Part shown: positions 30,301-39,058 of the stretch, piece after piece | Numbering within the stretch: the stretch's first letter is position 1 | Layout: each line of letters begins with the position of its first letter | Assembly: GCF_000317555.1 (NCBI RefSeq) | Contig: NC_019745.1 | Location: forward strand, 1,984,001-2,048,000 | Reading direction: 5' to 3' | DNA length: 64,000 nucleotides | From: Gloeocapsa sp. PCC 7428 | Lineage (GTDB): Bacteria; Cyanobacteriota; Cyanobacteriia; Cyanobacteriales; Chroococcidiopsidaceae | Translations under genes and position numbers: made by a program | Notes under the pieces: generated by a model | Told to the model about the DNA's origin: nothing | Database searches by the model: none | The model's input: the letters and a program-made list of their open reading frames with translations, nothing else

Positions 30301-31953
30301 TTAGCAGACATTTGGACTCAGATTTTGCGTGTGGAACGCTTAGGTATCCACGACAACTTTTTTGAGTTGGGCGGAGATTCGATCTTGAGTATCCAAATTA
30401 TTGCTAAAGCTAATCAAGCAGGTTTGCAACTAATTCCTAAGCAGATGTTTGATAATCAAACAATTGCAAAATTAGCAGCCGTGGCGGGTACGGTTCGCAC
30501 TATCCAAGCGGAGCAGGGATTAGTCAAAGGGGATGTATTTCTCACCCCGATTCAACATTGGTTTTTTGAGCAAAATCAGCCTGAGCCACATCACTACAAT
30601 CAGGCAATTTTGCTGGAAATGCGACAAAATCTCGACAGGGAGATTTTACAGCAGGTCATGCAGCAGTTAATCTTGCATCATGATGCACTTCGCTTACATT
30701 TTGTCAAGGAATCGGGATGGAAGCAAGCGATCGCGACTCGCACAGATATTGAACCAGCGATCTGCTACGATTTTTCTGCATTGTCACAGCAAGAACAACA
30801 AAATGCGATCGCCTCCGCAGCTACAAAATTACAGGCTAGTTTTAATCTCTCTCAGAGTCCCTTAGTACAAGAGGCGATTTTTGAGTGTGGTACAAATCAG
30901 CCCAGCTACTTACTACTAATCATTCACCATTTAGCTGTTGACGGTGTTTCTTGGCGCATTCTCTTAGAAGACTTCCAAACTATTTACGCCCAAATACAAG
31001 CGGGTGAGGCAATTAAATTACCAGCTAAAACAACTTCATTCCAGCAGTGGGCGCAAAAGTTGAAAAACTACGCACAATCAGTCGAACTGCAAAAAGAACT
31101 AGACTACTGGTGTTCAGAATCCCGCCGTCAGGTTGCTCCCATCCCAGTAGATTTTCCTGGAGGCGAGAACACACAGGCTTCGGCTCGTACGATATCTGTG
31201 TCCTTGAGTGTCGCAGATACGCAAGCTTTGTTGCAAAAAGTACCAGCTGCTTATCAAACCCAAATTAACGATGTATTACTAACCGCATTGGTACAAACTT
31301 TTGCTGAGTGGACGGGAGAGCCAACACTGCTGTTGGATTTAGAAGGACATGGGCGGGAAGAAATATTTGATGATGTGGATTTGTCAAGGACTGTGGGCTG
31401 GTTTACGACCATTTTCCCAGTATTATTAAATTTGCCAGCAACTTCTGACCTAGCCACGACAATCAAAACTATCAAGAAGCAGTTACGCGAGATTCCCAAT
31501 CGCGGTATCGGCTATGGAGTACTGCGTTATCTGAGTAGCGACGAATCAATCGCAGAAAAACTGCAAATACCGCAAGCTGAGGTGCTGTTTAACTATTTGG
31601 GACAATCCGACCAAGTTCTTTCAGAATCATCGCCCTTTAGCCTAGCAGACGCAGATATTGGCGCTGCACGCAGTCCCAAGGGAAGCCGTTGTCATTTATT
31701 AGATATCAACGCGATTGTAGTTGCAGAACAATTGCAAATCAGTTGGACTTACAGCAATGCGATTCATCGCCAAGGAACGGTTGAGAATCTAGCTCAGAAT
31801 TTTATCAAAGCATTGCGTTCAGCTACGCTGGGTGGAACGCCATCGCTACACCAAGAAATTTCTGAAAATGACTCGCTTCCAGCAGATTTATCAGACTTTC
31901 AGTGGAGCGACACTGACCTTGAAAACATCATTGCAGCAATTGGAGACGTTTGA
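27352..31953 (+). CDS. NRPS, I-A-T-E (Asn/Asp-type module)
   Basis: This 1533-residue protein has an N-terminal interface-like condensation relative (about 1-440; PALCAD in place of HHxxxD), adenylation, a carrier (Ser1010, LGGDS) and an epimerization domain (HHLAVDGVSW, VGWFTTIFPV). The A pocket is D-L-T-K-I-G-E-V-G(-K), identical by eye to that of the protein starting at 1523, so Asn-like with Asp as the alternative. The whole I-A half resembles that protein closely, which suggests duplication. The C-terminus (LSDFQWSDTDLENIIAAIG) is a diverged COM donor without GGYTP. Its stop overlaps nothing, and the next gene starts 1 bp later. ATG ATG at the start leaves one codon of ambiguity. Confidence 0.92.
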   Translation: MMQSKIIEGVRISPLQKHLWLLQPTDKQTPFRAQVAALIEGKLDRDNLKLALKNVVNKHEILRTKFKCLPGLEIPVQVINNDDIIWEDEYDLTGWETQQQKAKIDVIFQDMLQLPLDYEKGQNLRITFITLSSLKHILLLSLPALCADSRTLNNLVREISISYAVCFQSQELSDEILQYADIAEWQNELLESEDTEIGREYWRKQDIAHLLNLRLPLENQSQANQEFKPQVVSLQINYDLNQEIKNLAKKYNTSVSIFLLACWQVLLMRLTGKSEIVIGTATNGRNYEELATALGLFAKYLPLHTHLKLISSFSEVLQQIQECFQEISEWQDSFNWEQIKQTNKDITESCLPFCFDFESQNDKYIASPANICFSIYKQYTCIDRFKIKCSCLEGNDYLNVEFHYDANLFSVENINRLAGEFETLLHSVLKNPLSAISALEILPPNELHQLLVDFNTTQAEYPKNKCIHQLFEEQVEKTPDAVAVLFEQEKLTYSQLNTRANQLAHYLQQLGVKLEVPVGICVERSLEMVIGLLGILKAGGAYLPIEPTYPLERQAFILKDAQTPILLTQQHLAANLPISATQVICLDTDWQIINQQPPNNPVSDITTLNLAYIIYTSGSTGKPKGTLIHHQGLVNYLSWCSQAYGVEQGTGTIVHSPLGFDLTITSLFSPLLVGNQVEILSPDQGIETLANALRDRSNLSLVKITPAHLKLLCQILSPQEAAGRTRAFIIGGENLLAEDIAFWREFAPETMLVNEYGPTETVVGCCIYKVPTKEHSTSVAIGEPIANTQLYILDQHCQPVPIGVVGELHIGGLGLARGYLNQPQLTAQKFIPNPFSQTPGERLYKTGDLARYRIDGVLEYLGRIDDQVKIRGFRIELAEIQSVILEHSGVKEAVVIAREDIPGNKHLAAYIVWNAESASSIDAIQSFLQEKLPDYMVPSVFVPLKELPLTNNGKVDAKALPAPEQVRAESGTFVPPTTPTEKLLADIWTQILRVERLGIHDNFFELGGDSILSIQIIAKANQAGLQLIPKQMFDNQTIAKLAAVAGTVRTIQAEQGLVKGDVFLTPIQHWFFEQNQPEPHHYNQAILLEMRQNLDREILQQVMQQLILHHDALRLHFVKESGWKQAIATRTDIEPAICYDFSALSQQEQQNAIASAATKLQASFNLSQSPLVQEAIFECGTNQPSYLLLIIHHLAVDGVSWRILLEDFQTIYAQIQAGEAIKLPAKTTSFQQWAQKLKNYAQSVELQKELDYWCSESRRQVAPIPVDFPGGENTQASARTISVSLSVADTQALLQKVPAAYQTQINDVLLTALVQTFAEWTGEPTLLLDLEGHGREEIFDDVDLSRTVGWFTTIFPVLLNLPATSDLATTIKTIKKQLREIPNRGIGYGVLRYLSSDESIAEKLQIPQAEVLFNYLGQSDQVLSESSPFSLADADIGAARSPKGSRCHLLDINAIVVAEQLQISWTYSNAIHRQGTVENLAQNFIKALRSATLGGTPSLHQEISENDSLPADLSDFQWSDTDLENIIAAIGDV

Positions 31954-31954
31954 A

Positions 31955-34900
31955 ATGGGTATGCAAAATGTCGAGGATTTCTATCCTCTTTCACCAATGC
32001 AGCAGGGATTACTTTTTCATACCTTATCTGCACCAGATACAGGAGTTTATTTTAATCAATTAGTATGTACCCTTGTTGGTCAACTGAATATTCCTGTATT
32101 TGAAAGAGTTTGGCAACAGGTAATTCAGCGTCATTCAATTTTGCGGACTTGTTTTCGCTGGGAAGGTATAAAAGAACCTGTACAAATAGTGCTGCGTCAG
32201 GTGCAACTACCTTTAAAGCACTACAACTGGCAAGACCTTTCGTCTACTGAGCAGCAAGAAAAGTTAGCAGCTTTTTTAGAGAGCGATCGCACTTTAGGGC
32301 TTGATCTCACCCAAGCGCCATTGATGCGTTTGGCGTTAATTCAACTGAGTGAAAACACTTACCAATTCGTCTGGAACACTCATCATCTCATTACGGATGG
32401 TTGGTCTACATCATTGTTGCTCGAGGAAGTTTTTAAATTTTATACTGCCTTTTGTCAAGGTAAAGAATTACAGTTAGCGCCTCCCCGTCCTTACCGAGAT
32501 TACATCAAATGGCTACATAAACAAGATTTAACAAAGGCTGAGGCATTTTGGCGACAGACATTGAGTGGTTTTTCTGCTCCTACTAACCTACGTATTGAAA
32601 AATCACTGAGTAGCACTCATAACCAAATAAAATATGCAACCCAACAAATCAAACTGTCAGCCAGCCAAACCGCAGCGATGCGATCGCTCGTTCGTCAGCA
32701 GCAAATTACTCTCAATACTTTACTACAAGGTGCTTGGGCTTGGCTTTTAAGTTATTACAGTGGTGAGACAGATGTTCTTTTTGGTGTCACCGTCTCTGGT
32801 CGTCCGGTAACGCTGGTTGGTGCAGAATCTATGGCGGGATTGTTCATTAACAGCTTACCTCTGAGGGTGCAGGTAGCAGCAGATACTTCTGTTGTAGCTT
32901 TCCTCAAACATATTCAGGCTCAACAAGCAGAAATTTCTCAGTATGAATACAGCCCCTTAGTACAGGTACAAAGGTGGAGTGAAATACCACGGGGAATGAC
33001 TTTATTTAACAGCATTTTGGTCTTTGAAAATTACCCAGTAGACACGTCAAAACGGCAAATTGATAATCTAGAAATTTTGAATGTTGTTACTGATGAACGG
33101 ACAAACTATCCTCTAACGGTGACAGTCGTACCTAGCAAAGAGTTGTCATTAGAAATTGCTTACAATCGCGATCGCTTTGATGATGATGCGATGACTCGAA
33201 TGTTAGGGCATTTGAACAACTTGTTAGCAGGTATAGTTACAAATCCTCAGCAGCGCCTGTCAGACTTACCTTTGTTGACAGAAGCAGAAAAGCAAACTTT
33301 ATTAGTGAAGTGGAACAATACTCAAACAGAGTATCCGCAGAACGTGTACCTTCATCAATTATTTGAAGCACAAGTAGAAAAAACACCTAATGCAGTAGCA
33401 GTAGTACACGAGAATCAACATTTAACTTACCAACACCTCAATCAAAAAGCTAATCAACTCGCTCATTACCTACAAAAACATGGAGTAGCGCCAGAAGTAT
33501 TAGTGGGAATTTGTTTAGAGCGTTCCCTAGAAATGATAGTAGGATTATTGGCAATTCTCAAAGCAGGCGGCGCATACCTCCCACTAGATCCAGCGTATCC
33601 GCAAGAAAGGTTAGCGTATATGTTAGCTGATGCTCAAGTGTCAGTGTTACTTACCCAGGAATCTTTCTCGGCAAAATTCTCAGATACCTCAGCCCAAGTT
33701 ATATGTATCGATAACGAAGAGTTAATCATACAACAACCGCAAACTAATCTTATCAATCAAAACCGACTTGACAATTTAGCATATGTAATATATACGTCTG
33801 GGTCAACAGGCAAACCCAAAGGGGTGATGATTGAACAAGCGTCTTTAGTTAACTACACCCAAGCAGCAATCACGGAATATAAAATAAATTCTAGCGATCG
33901 CATTCTTCAATTTGCTTCCATTAGCTTTGATGCAGCCGCCGAAGAAATTTTTCCTTGTTTAGTACAAGGAGCAACCTTGGTGCTGCGCACTGATGAAATG
34001 TTAACTTCAATTTCTTACTTTTTAGAAAAATGCCGACAACAATCGCTGACTATATTAGATTTACCCACCGCTTTTTGGCAGCAATTAACTTCTGAGTTAT
34101 ATGCGCTCAAGTTAACTTTACCATTATCTGTAAGATTAGTGATTATCGGTGGTGAAAAAGCCTCAACTGATAAAGTATTAATTTGGCAAAAGTGTGTAGA
34201 TAAAAGAATTAGACTCGTCAATAGCTACGGTCCTACTGAAACCACAGTGGTAGCTACAACTTATGATTTATCAGAGCAAACTTTTACTCAAGAAATACCT
34301 ATTGGCAAAGCGATTTCTAATATTCAAACTTATATCTTAGATCGCTATCTGCAACCAGTTCCTATCGGTATTCCTGGCGAATTGTATATTAGCGGTCAAG
34401 GTGTAGCACGAGGTTATCTCAATCAACCTGAGTTAACTGCTGAGAAATTCATTCCTAACCCTTTTGACACAGGAGATACAAAGCTATACAAAACAGGAGA
34501 CTTAGTACGCTACCGCAGCGATGGTAATATCGAAATCCTTGGTCGCGTAGACCAGCAAGTAAAAATTCGTGGTTTCCGTATCGAACTAGGAGAAATAGAA
34601 GCTAAATTAATTCAGCATTTGATGGTGCAAGATAGTGTAGTTGTAGTTATAGAAGATAACTTTGGTGATAAACGACTAGTAGCATATATTGTTCCTAACA
34701 CTCAAAATAATGATTTAGAAAAAAATAGCGAACTGATACCAGAGTTACGACAATTACTCAAAGCAAGTCTACCAAATTATATGCTTCCTTCTGCTTTTGT
34801 CCTATTGGACAAACTACCACTTACACCCAATGGCAAAATAGACCGCAAAGCCCTCTCTATAGCTGACCAGATTGATGCCAATATTGGAACAACCTATAGA

Positions 34901-36361
34901 ACACCACGTACACCAGTTGAAGAGAAACTAGCAAAAATTTGGGCTGATTTGCTCAAGGTTAAACAAGTTGGAATCGAAGATAACTTTTTTGACTTGGGAG
35001 GACATTCTTTACTCCTAACACAGCTTGTTTTTCAGGTACGTCAAACATGGCAAATAGAATTACCTTTAAGTAGTTTGTGGGAAATGCCAACAATTGCTAG
35101 TTTAGCCCAAAGTATTGAAACGGCTCAAAAAATGGGTTACTCTACCGTCGCGATGACTTCTAAAAGTCAAATTAATTGGCAAGCCGAAGCTGTCCTTGAT
35201 TCGGCAATACTTCCTAAAGCACCAATTGAGTATCTAACTGAGCCTGCTAAAATTTTCTTAACTGGTGCCACAGGTTTTGTAGGATCATTTTTACTTTATG
35301 AACTCTTACAGCAAACTCGCGCAGATATTTATTGCTTAGTACGTGCTGCTAACACAGAAGAGGGCAAAAATAGAATTAAAAGTAGCCTCGAATCCTATTT
35401 ACTTTGGGATAATTCTTTCAGTCCTAGAATTATTGCAATTGTAGGTAATTTATCTGAACCACTCTTGGGACTTTCGCAGCAGAAATTTCAAGAAATGGCG
35501 GAGTTAGTTGATGTAATCTATCACAATGGGGCATTGGTTCACCATGCTTTCCCATACGCTACACTCAAGGCGGCAAATGTATTAGGAACCCAGGAAGTTT
35601 TGAGATTAGCATCTCAAGGTAAAGTCAAACCTGTGCATTTTATGTCAACTGATGGGGTTTTTTCTGCTAAAGGTTATTCGGGGGTAAAAGTAGTACGAGA
35701 ACAAGACAGCCTTGATGATTATCAAGTGCCATCTAGTGGGTACACTCAGAGTAAATGGGTTGCCGAAAAGTTAGTCACCATTGCCCGCGATCGCGGTCTT
35801 CCTGTATGTATATATAGAATAGGACGTGTTTCTGGACACAGCCAAACCGGAGTATTCAATCGCAATGACTTTTTATATAGGTTGATCGTCGGCTGTATCA
35901 AACTTGAAAAAGTGCCAGATGCCAATATGATTGAAGACATAGCACCTGTAGATTATATAAGCAAAGCTATAGTCTATTTATCAAAACAAGAGCAATCTCT
36001 TAGTAAAGCTTTTCATTTTGTAAATTCGCAACCCTTGCATTCCAATACACTCATCAAATTACTCCGTGGCGTTGGCTATTCACTGCAACAAGTTTCTGAA
36101 CAACAATGGCAAGCAGCTTTAATTAACATTGCTGAACACCATCCAGAACATCCATTATTTCCACTTGTACCATTGTTGAACGCGCCGAAAACTCATAACT
36201 CAATATTATTAAAATTTGATTGTCAAAATACAACCAAGGGGCTGGCTAATACGGCTATTACTTGCCCCCCAGTGGATGAGAATTTACTCAATACTTACTT
36301 GTCATATCTAATAAAAACAGGAGTTTTAGAAACTCCAAAGCAGCAAATATTAAATATTTAA
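31955..36361 (+). CDS. NRPS, C-A-T-TD terminal module with reductive release (Lys-like)
   Basis: I place the start at the ATG at 31955, just after the upstream stop, because MGMQNVEDFYPLSPMQQG is the usual DCL condensation start. This gives 1468 residues. Domains are condensation (HHLITDGWS), adenylation, carrier (Ser1018, LGGHS) and thioester reductase (about 1095-1468). The reductase shows the NADPH-binding GATGFVG (from residue 1104), MSTDGV, and the catalytic Tyr/Lys in GYTQSKW. The A pocket by eye, D-A-E-D-I-G-S-V-V(-K), is nearest to Lys codes (DAESIGSVCK). There is no thioesterase in view. The chain should leave as an aldehyde or alcohol, and the aminotransferase gene that follows suggests amination of the aldehyde, as in myxochelin biosynthesis (MxcG/MxcL). 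Confidence 0.92.
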   Translation: MGMQNVEDFYPLSPMQQGLLFHTLSAPDTGVYFNQLVCTLVGQLNIPVFERVWQQVIQRHSILRTCFRWEGIKEPVQIVLRQVQLPLKHYNWQDLSSTEQQEKLAAFLESDRTLGLDLTQAPLMRLALIQLSENTYQFVWNTHHLITDGWSTSLLLEEVFKFYTAFCQGKELQLAPPRPYRDYIKWLHKQDLTKAEAFWRQTLSGFSAPTNLRIEKSLSSTHNQIKYATQQIKLSASQTAAMRSLVRQQQITLNTLLQGAWAWLLSYYSGETDVLFGVTVSGRPVTLVGAESMAGLFINSLPLRVQVAADTSVVAFLKHIQAQQAEISQYEYSPLVQVQRWSEIPRGMTLFNSILVFENYPVDTSKRQIDNLEILNVVTDERTNYPLTVTVVPSKELSLEIAYNRDRFDDDAMTRMLGHLNNLLAGIVTNPQQRLSDLPLLTEAEKQTLLVKWNNTQTEYPQNVYLHQLFEAQVEKTPNAVAVVHENQHLTYQHLNQKANQLAHYLQKHGVAPEVLVGICLERSLEMIVGLLAILKAGGAYLPLDPAYPQERLAYMLADAQVSVLLTQESFSAKFSDTSAQVICIDNEELIIQQPQTNLINQNRLDNLAYVIYTSGSTGKPKGVMIEQASLVNYTQAAITEYKINSSDRILQFASISFDAAAEEIFPCLVQGATLVLRTDEMLTSISYFLEKCRQQSLTILDLPTAFWQQLTSELYALKLTLPLSVRLVIIGGEKASTDKVLIWQKCVDKRIRLVNSYGPTETTVVATTYDLSEQTFTQEIPIGKAISNIQTYILDRYLQPVPIGIPGELYISGQGVARGYLNQPELTAEKFIPNPFDTGDTKLYKTGDLVRYRSDGNIEILGRVDQQVKIRGFRIELGEIEAKLIQHLMVQDSVVVVIEDNFGDKRLVAYIVPNTQNNDLEKNSELIPELRQLLKASLPNYMLPSAFVLLDKLPLTPNGKIDRKALSIADQIDANIGTTYRTPRTPVEEKLAKIWADLLKVKQVGIEDNFFDLGGHSLLLTQLVFQVRQTWQIELPLSSLWEMPTIASLAQSIETAQKMGYSTVAMTSKSQINWQAEAVLDSAILPKAPIEYLTEPAKIFLTGATGFVGSFLLYELLQQTRADIYCLVRAANTEEGKNRIKSSLESYLLWDNSFSPRIIAIVGNLSEPLLGLSQQKFQEMAELVDVIYHNGALVHHAFPYATLKAANVLGTQEVLRLASQGKVKPVHFMSTDGVFSAKGYSGVKVVREQDSLDDYQVPSSGYTQSKWVAEKLVTIARDRGLPVCIYRIGRVSGHSQTGVFNRNDFLYRLIVGCIKLEKVPDANMIEDIAPVDYISKAIVYLSKQEQSLSKAFHFVNSQPLHSNTLIKLLRGVGYSLQQVSEQQWQAALINIAEHHPEHPLFPLVPLLNAPKTHNSILLKFDCQNTTKGLANTAITCPPVDENLLNTYLSYLIKTGVLETPKQQILNI

Positions 36362-36391
36362 GTTTTCAATAAATTACTACATATTACTATC

Positions 36392-37786
36392 ATGCAATTA
36401 ACCTCAGCATCTACAAGTAACTTAAAACTTCAACAACTAGAAAATTTCATTGACCGTTACATCAATAAAACACAAACATCAAAACAGTTAACCCAAGCCT
36501 ATCGTTCTGTCCTTGCTGATAGAAGAAATTCTATGGGATTTCACAAGATATTCAAAGAAATGGTCTATCCCATTATTGGCAAACGTGCTTCTGGTTCTAA
36601 AATGTGGGACGTTGACGGTAACGAATATCTAGACCTTGTGATGGGCTTTGGAGTCAATCTTTTTGGTCATAATCCATCTTTTATCAAAGAAGCCATACAA
36701 GAGCGATTAGAGCAAGGTATACATATTGGACCACAATCAGACTTAGCTGGTGAAGTTGCACAGTTATTCTGTGAAATCACAGGGATGGAACGCGTGACTT
36801 TTAGTAATACTGGTACAGAAGCTGTGATGACAGCAATCCGTCTAGCACGCGCTACAACAGGTCGGCGAAAAATTGTCATGTTTGCAGGTTCTTATCATGG
36901 GCATTTTGATGGCACTTTAGTTAAAAGACAGAAAATAGACGATGAATTTATTGTAGTTCCACGTTTTCCTGGTGTCTTGCCGACTGTAGCTCAAGATATT
37001 TTAGTTTTGGATTATGGAGATTTTAAATCATTAGAAATAATTAAAGCTTATCAACATGAATTAGCTGCTGTTTTAGTCGAACCTGTTCAAGATGAACGAC
37101 CGGATATACAACCGCAAGATTTTCTTATTCAATTAAGAGAAATCACTCAAAAATCTGGTATCGCTTTAATCTTTGATGAAATGCTTACCGGCTTCCGTAT
37201 CCATTTGGGTGGAGCGCAAGCATGGTTTGGCATTGAAGCAGACATAGCAACTTATGGAAAAATTGTCGGTGGTGGCTTACCCATTGGAATTATCGCTGGC
37301 AAAGCAACTTATATGGATAGAATAGACGGTGGGATGTGGAACTATGGCGATGCATCTTTTCCTCAAGTAGAAACAACATTTTTTGCTGGAACTTACTGCA
37401 AACATCCCCTAGCTATGGCTGCTGCACGAGCAGTACTTAAATATTTACAAAGCCAAGGCAATGCCCTTCAACAACAATTAAATGAACGTACTTCTCAGTT
37501 TGTAGCAAAACTGAATACTTATTTTCAAGAAGATGAAGTACCGATTCGCTTGGCGAACTGTGGTTCCATATTTACTTCTATTCCCTTAGGAAATGCTGTT
37601 GATTCTGAAGATTCTGCTTCAGGGAATTTGGATTTGATTTTTTATCATCTTATCTGTCGTGGAGTTTTTATGATTCCCAATGGTGGTTTATTATCAACAG
37701 CCCATACTGATGAAGATTTAGCACACATTATTCAAGCTGTGAAAGATAGTATTAAGGAACTTCGAGAAAGTGGTTTTTTACCTTAA
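36392..37786 (+). CDS. class III PLP aminotransferase (GSA-type), NRPS tailoring
   Basis: The 464-residue protein is of the glutamate-1-semialdehyde aminomutase-like class III family. The PLP lysine is in TYGKIVGGGLPIG, the cofactor aspartate in IFDEMLTGFR, and the substrate/PLP-binding SNTGTEAV is clear. It starts 30 bp after the reductase-ended NRPS and runs in the same direction. The housekeeping hemL enzyme is an alternative, but the N-terminal extension of about 50 residues and the position in the NRPS operon favour a dedicated tailoring enzyme. By analogy with MxcL, it would convert the aldehyde released by the reductase domain to a primary amine. The amine donor cannot be read from sequence. 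Confidence 0.85.
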   Translation: MQLTSASTSNLKLQQLENFIDRYINKTQTSKQLTQAYRSVLADRRNSMGFHKIFKEMVYPIIGKRASGSKMWDVDGNEYLDLVMGFGVNLFGHNPSFIKEAIQERLEQGIHIGPQSDLAGEVAQLFCEITGMERVTFSNTGTEAVMTAIRLARATTGRRKIVMFAGSYHGHFDGTLVKRQKIDDEFIVVPRFPGVLPTVAQDILVLDYGDFKSLEIIKAYQHELAAVLVEPVQDERPDIQPQDFLIQLREITQKSGIALIFDEMLTGFRIHLGGAQAWFGIEADIATYGKIVGGGLPIGIIAGKATYMDRIDGGMWNYGDASFPQVETTFFAGTYCKHPLAMAAARAVLKYLQSQGNALQQQLNERTSQFVAKLNTYFQEDEVPIRLANCGSIFTSIPLGNAVDSEDSASGNLDLIFYHLICRGVFMIPNGGLLSTAHTDEDLAHIIQAVKDSIKELRESGFLP

Positions 37787-37833
37787 ACTTTGCATTGATA
37801 AGTCAATTCAATAATCAACAGAAAAATAAGGAC

Positions 37834-38592
37834 ATGATTACAATTCAACCTAATGCTACCTACGACCCTTGGGCTAAAATTTATAACGATTATTGGGGTC
37901 AAAGGTACTGTGAAGCAATTTTGCCAGCTTTTGAAAAGCTACTACAACAATATAATGTTATTCAAGGGGCTAACGTTCTTGATCTATGTTGTGGTACTGG
38001 ACACGTAGCACAATGTTTAAGTGAGCAAGGATATCAAGTAACAGGTCTTGATATTTCGGCAGGAATGTTGCAATATGCGCGTGAGAATGCCCCCAGTGCA
38101 AAATTTATCGTTGATGATGCCAGATTTTTTGATTTGCCATCTACTTTTCATGCAGTAATTTGTGCTAATGCAGGTCTTAATGAAATATTACTTCTTGAGG
38201 ATTTGCAAGCAGTATTCAAAAAAGTATATGATTCACTTCTTGATAAGGGAATTTTTCTGTTTGGATTAAATTTGGAAGATTTTTATAAATCTTGGCGTGG
38301 TGCAATTTCAGATGGTGATGTGAAAGACGATTTCGCGTGGGCTTGTTGTGATAGCTATAACTCAGAAGCAAAAGTAGGTCAATTTAAGATTACCATTTTT
38401 CAAAAAATAGACGAGTTTTGGCAACGGTTAGATATCAATAATTCGGTGAGGGGTTATTCTCGAATAGAAGTTATTACAGCACTCAAAAATGTAGGATTTA
38501 CAGATATTCATATCTATGATGAAGATGGGGACATGGTAAATTCTGAATATAATCTTCATGCCATCTTTTTAGGAAGAAAGCAATCTAAATAG
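37834..38592 (+). CDS. class I SAM-dependent methyltransferase, NRPS tailoring
   Basis: A 252-residue methyltransferase with motif I DLCCGTGHVA and an acidic LDIS after beta-2. I prefer the ATG at 37834. An in-frame TTG at 37795 would add 13 residues (ISQFNNQQKNKD) that look like leader sequence. The N-terminus (YDPWAKIYNDYWG) resembles small-molecule or amine methyltransferases. It lies between the aminotransferase and MbtH genes in the same direction, so methylation of the peptide, perhaps of the new terminal amine, is a reasonable inference. The acceptor atom is unknown. Confidence 0.8.
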   Translation: MITIQPNATYDPWAKIYNDYWGQRYCEAILPAFEKLLQQYNVIQGANVLDLCCGTGHVAQCLSEQGYQVTGLDISAGMLQYARENAPSAKFIVDDARFFDLPSTFHAVICANAGLNEILLLEDLQAVFKKVYDSLLDKGIFLFGLNLEDFYKSWRGAISDGDVKDDFAWACCDSYNSEAKVGQFKITIFQKIDEFWQRLDINNSVRGYSRIEVITALKNVGFTDIHIYDEDGDMVNSEYNLHAIFLGRKQSK

Positions 38593-38614
38593 ACAAATTT
38601 GGAGTTGATAAACA

Positions 38615-38836
38615 ATGAATAACGTTGATACAGAAGACCAAACTATTTATAAAGTTGTGGTTAATCATGAAGAACAGTATTCTATCTGGCCTGCTGATAG
38701 AGAAAATGCTCTTGGTTGGAGAGATGCAGGTAAAAGTGGGCTGAAATCAGAATGTTTGGAATACATTAAAGAAGTATGGACTGATATGAAACCGCTAAGT
38801 TTGCGAAAGGGTAGTACTCAAAACGTCTCTACTTAG
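38615..38836 (+). CDS. MbtH-like protein
   Basis: This 73-residue protein has the family signature: [16 protein letters not shown] and [18 protein letters not shown]. MbtH-like proteins bind A domains and are needed for their solubility or activity in many NRPSs, so this one most likely serves the seven A domains upstream. A GGAG ribosome-binding site sits about 10 bp before the ATG. It appears to be the last gene of the NRPS operon, since a transposase relic follows. Confidence 0.93.
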   Translation: MNNVDTEDQTIYKVVVNHEEQYSIWPADRENALGWRDAGKSGLKSECLEYIKEVWTDMKPLSLRKGSTQNVST

Positions 38837-38866
38837 ATGTCAGCCTGCCTTTAGTACACCTTTTTG

Positions 38867-38998
38867 CAAACTGTAAAGAATGGTCGCATTCACAACGGCA
38901 AGCAACGGTTCAAATGCCACAACTGTAGACGACAGTTCATTGAATATCCCACTAAAAAAGTCATTGCGCAAGCCACGCATGACCTGATTGATCGCTGA
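38867..38998 (+). pseudogene. IS1-family transposase (InsA-like) relic
   Basis: An open stretch without a start codon encodes KNGRIHNGKQRFKCHNCRRQF followed by KKVIAQATHDLIDR and then a stop. This is the zinc-finger N-terminal part of an IS1-type transposase common in cyanobacteria. The first CPxC half and all of the catalytic part are missing, and I see no terminal inverted repeats. It sits between the NRPS operon and the acylase gene, marking a past insertion or rearrangement there. Confidence 0.7.
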
Positions 38999-39058
38999 CT
39001 GCTGTTTTGCTGATATCTGCTGAGCGATCGCAGTCTTTAATCTTTTTCGCGAAATAAA

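Noticed and set aside
31832-31954. A longer N-terminus for the terminal synthetase, overlapping the previous gene
   Set aside because: The ATG at 31955 directly after the previous stop gives the usual docking start; the upstream 41 codons lie inside the preceding gene.
1-38836. Firm assignment as a siderophore cluster
   Set aside because: No TonB receptor, iron-box promoter or siderophore exporter is visible in the window; this stays an inference.
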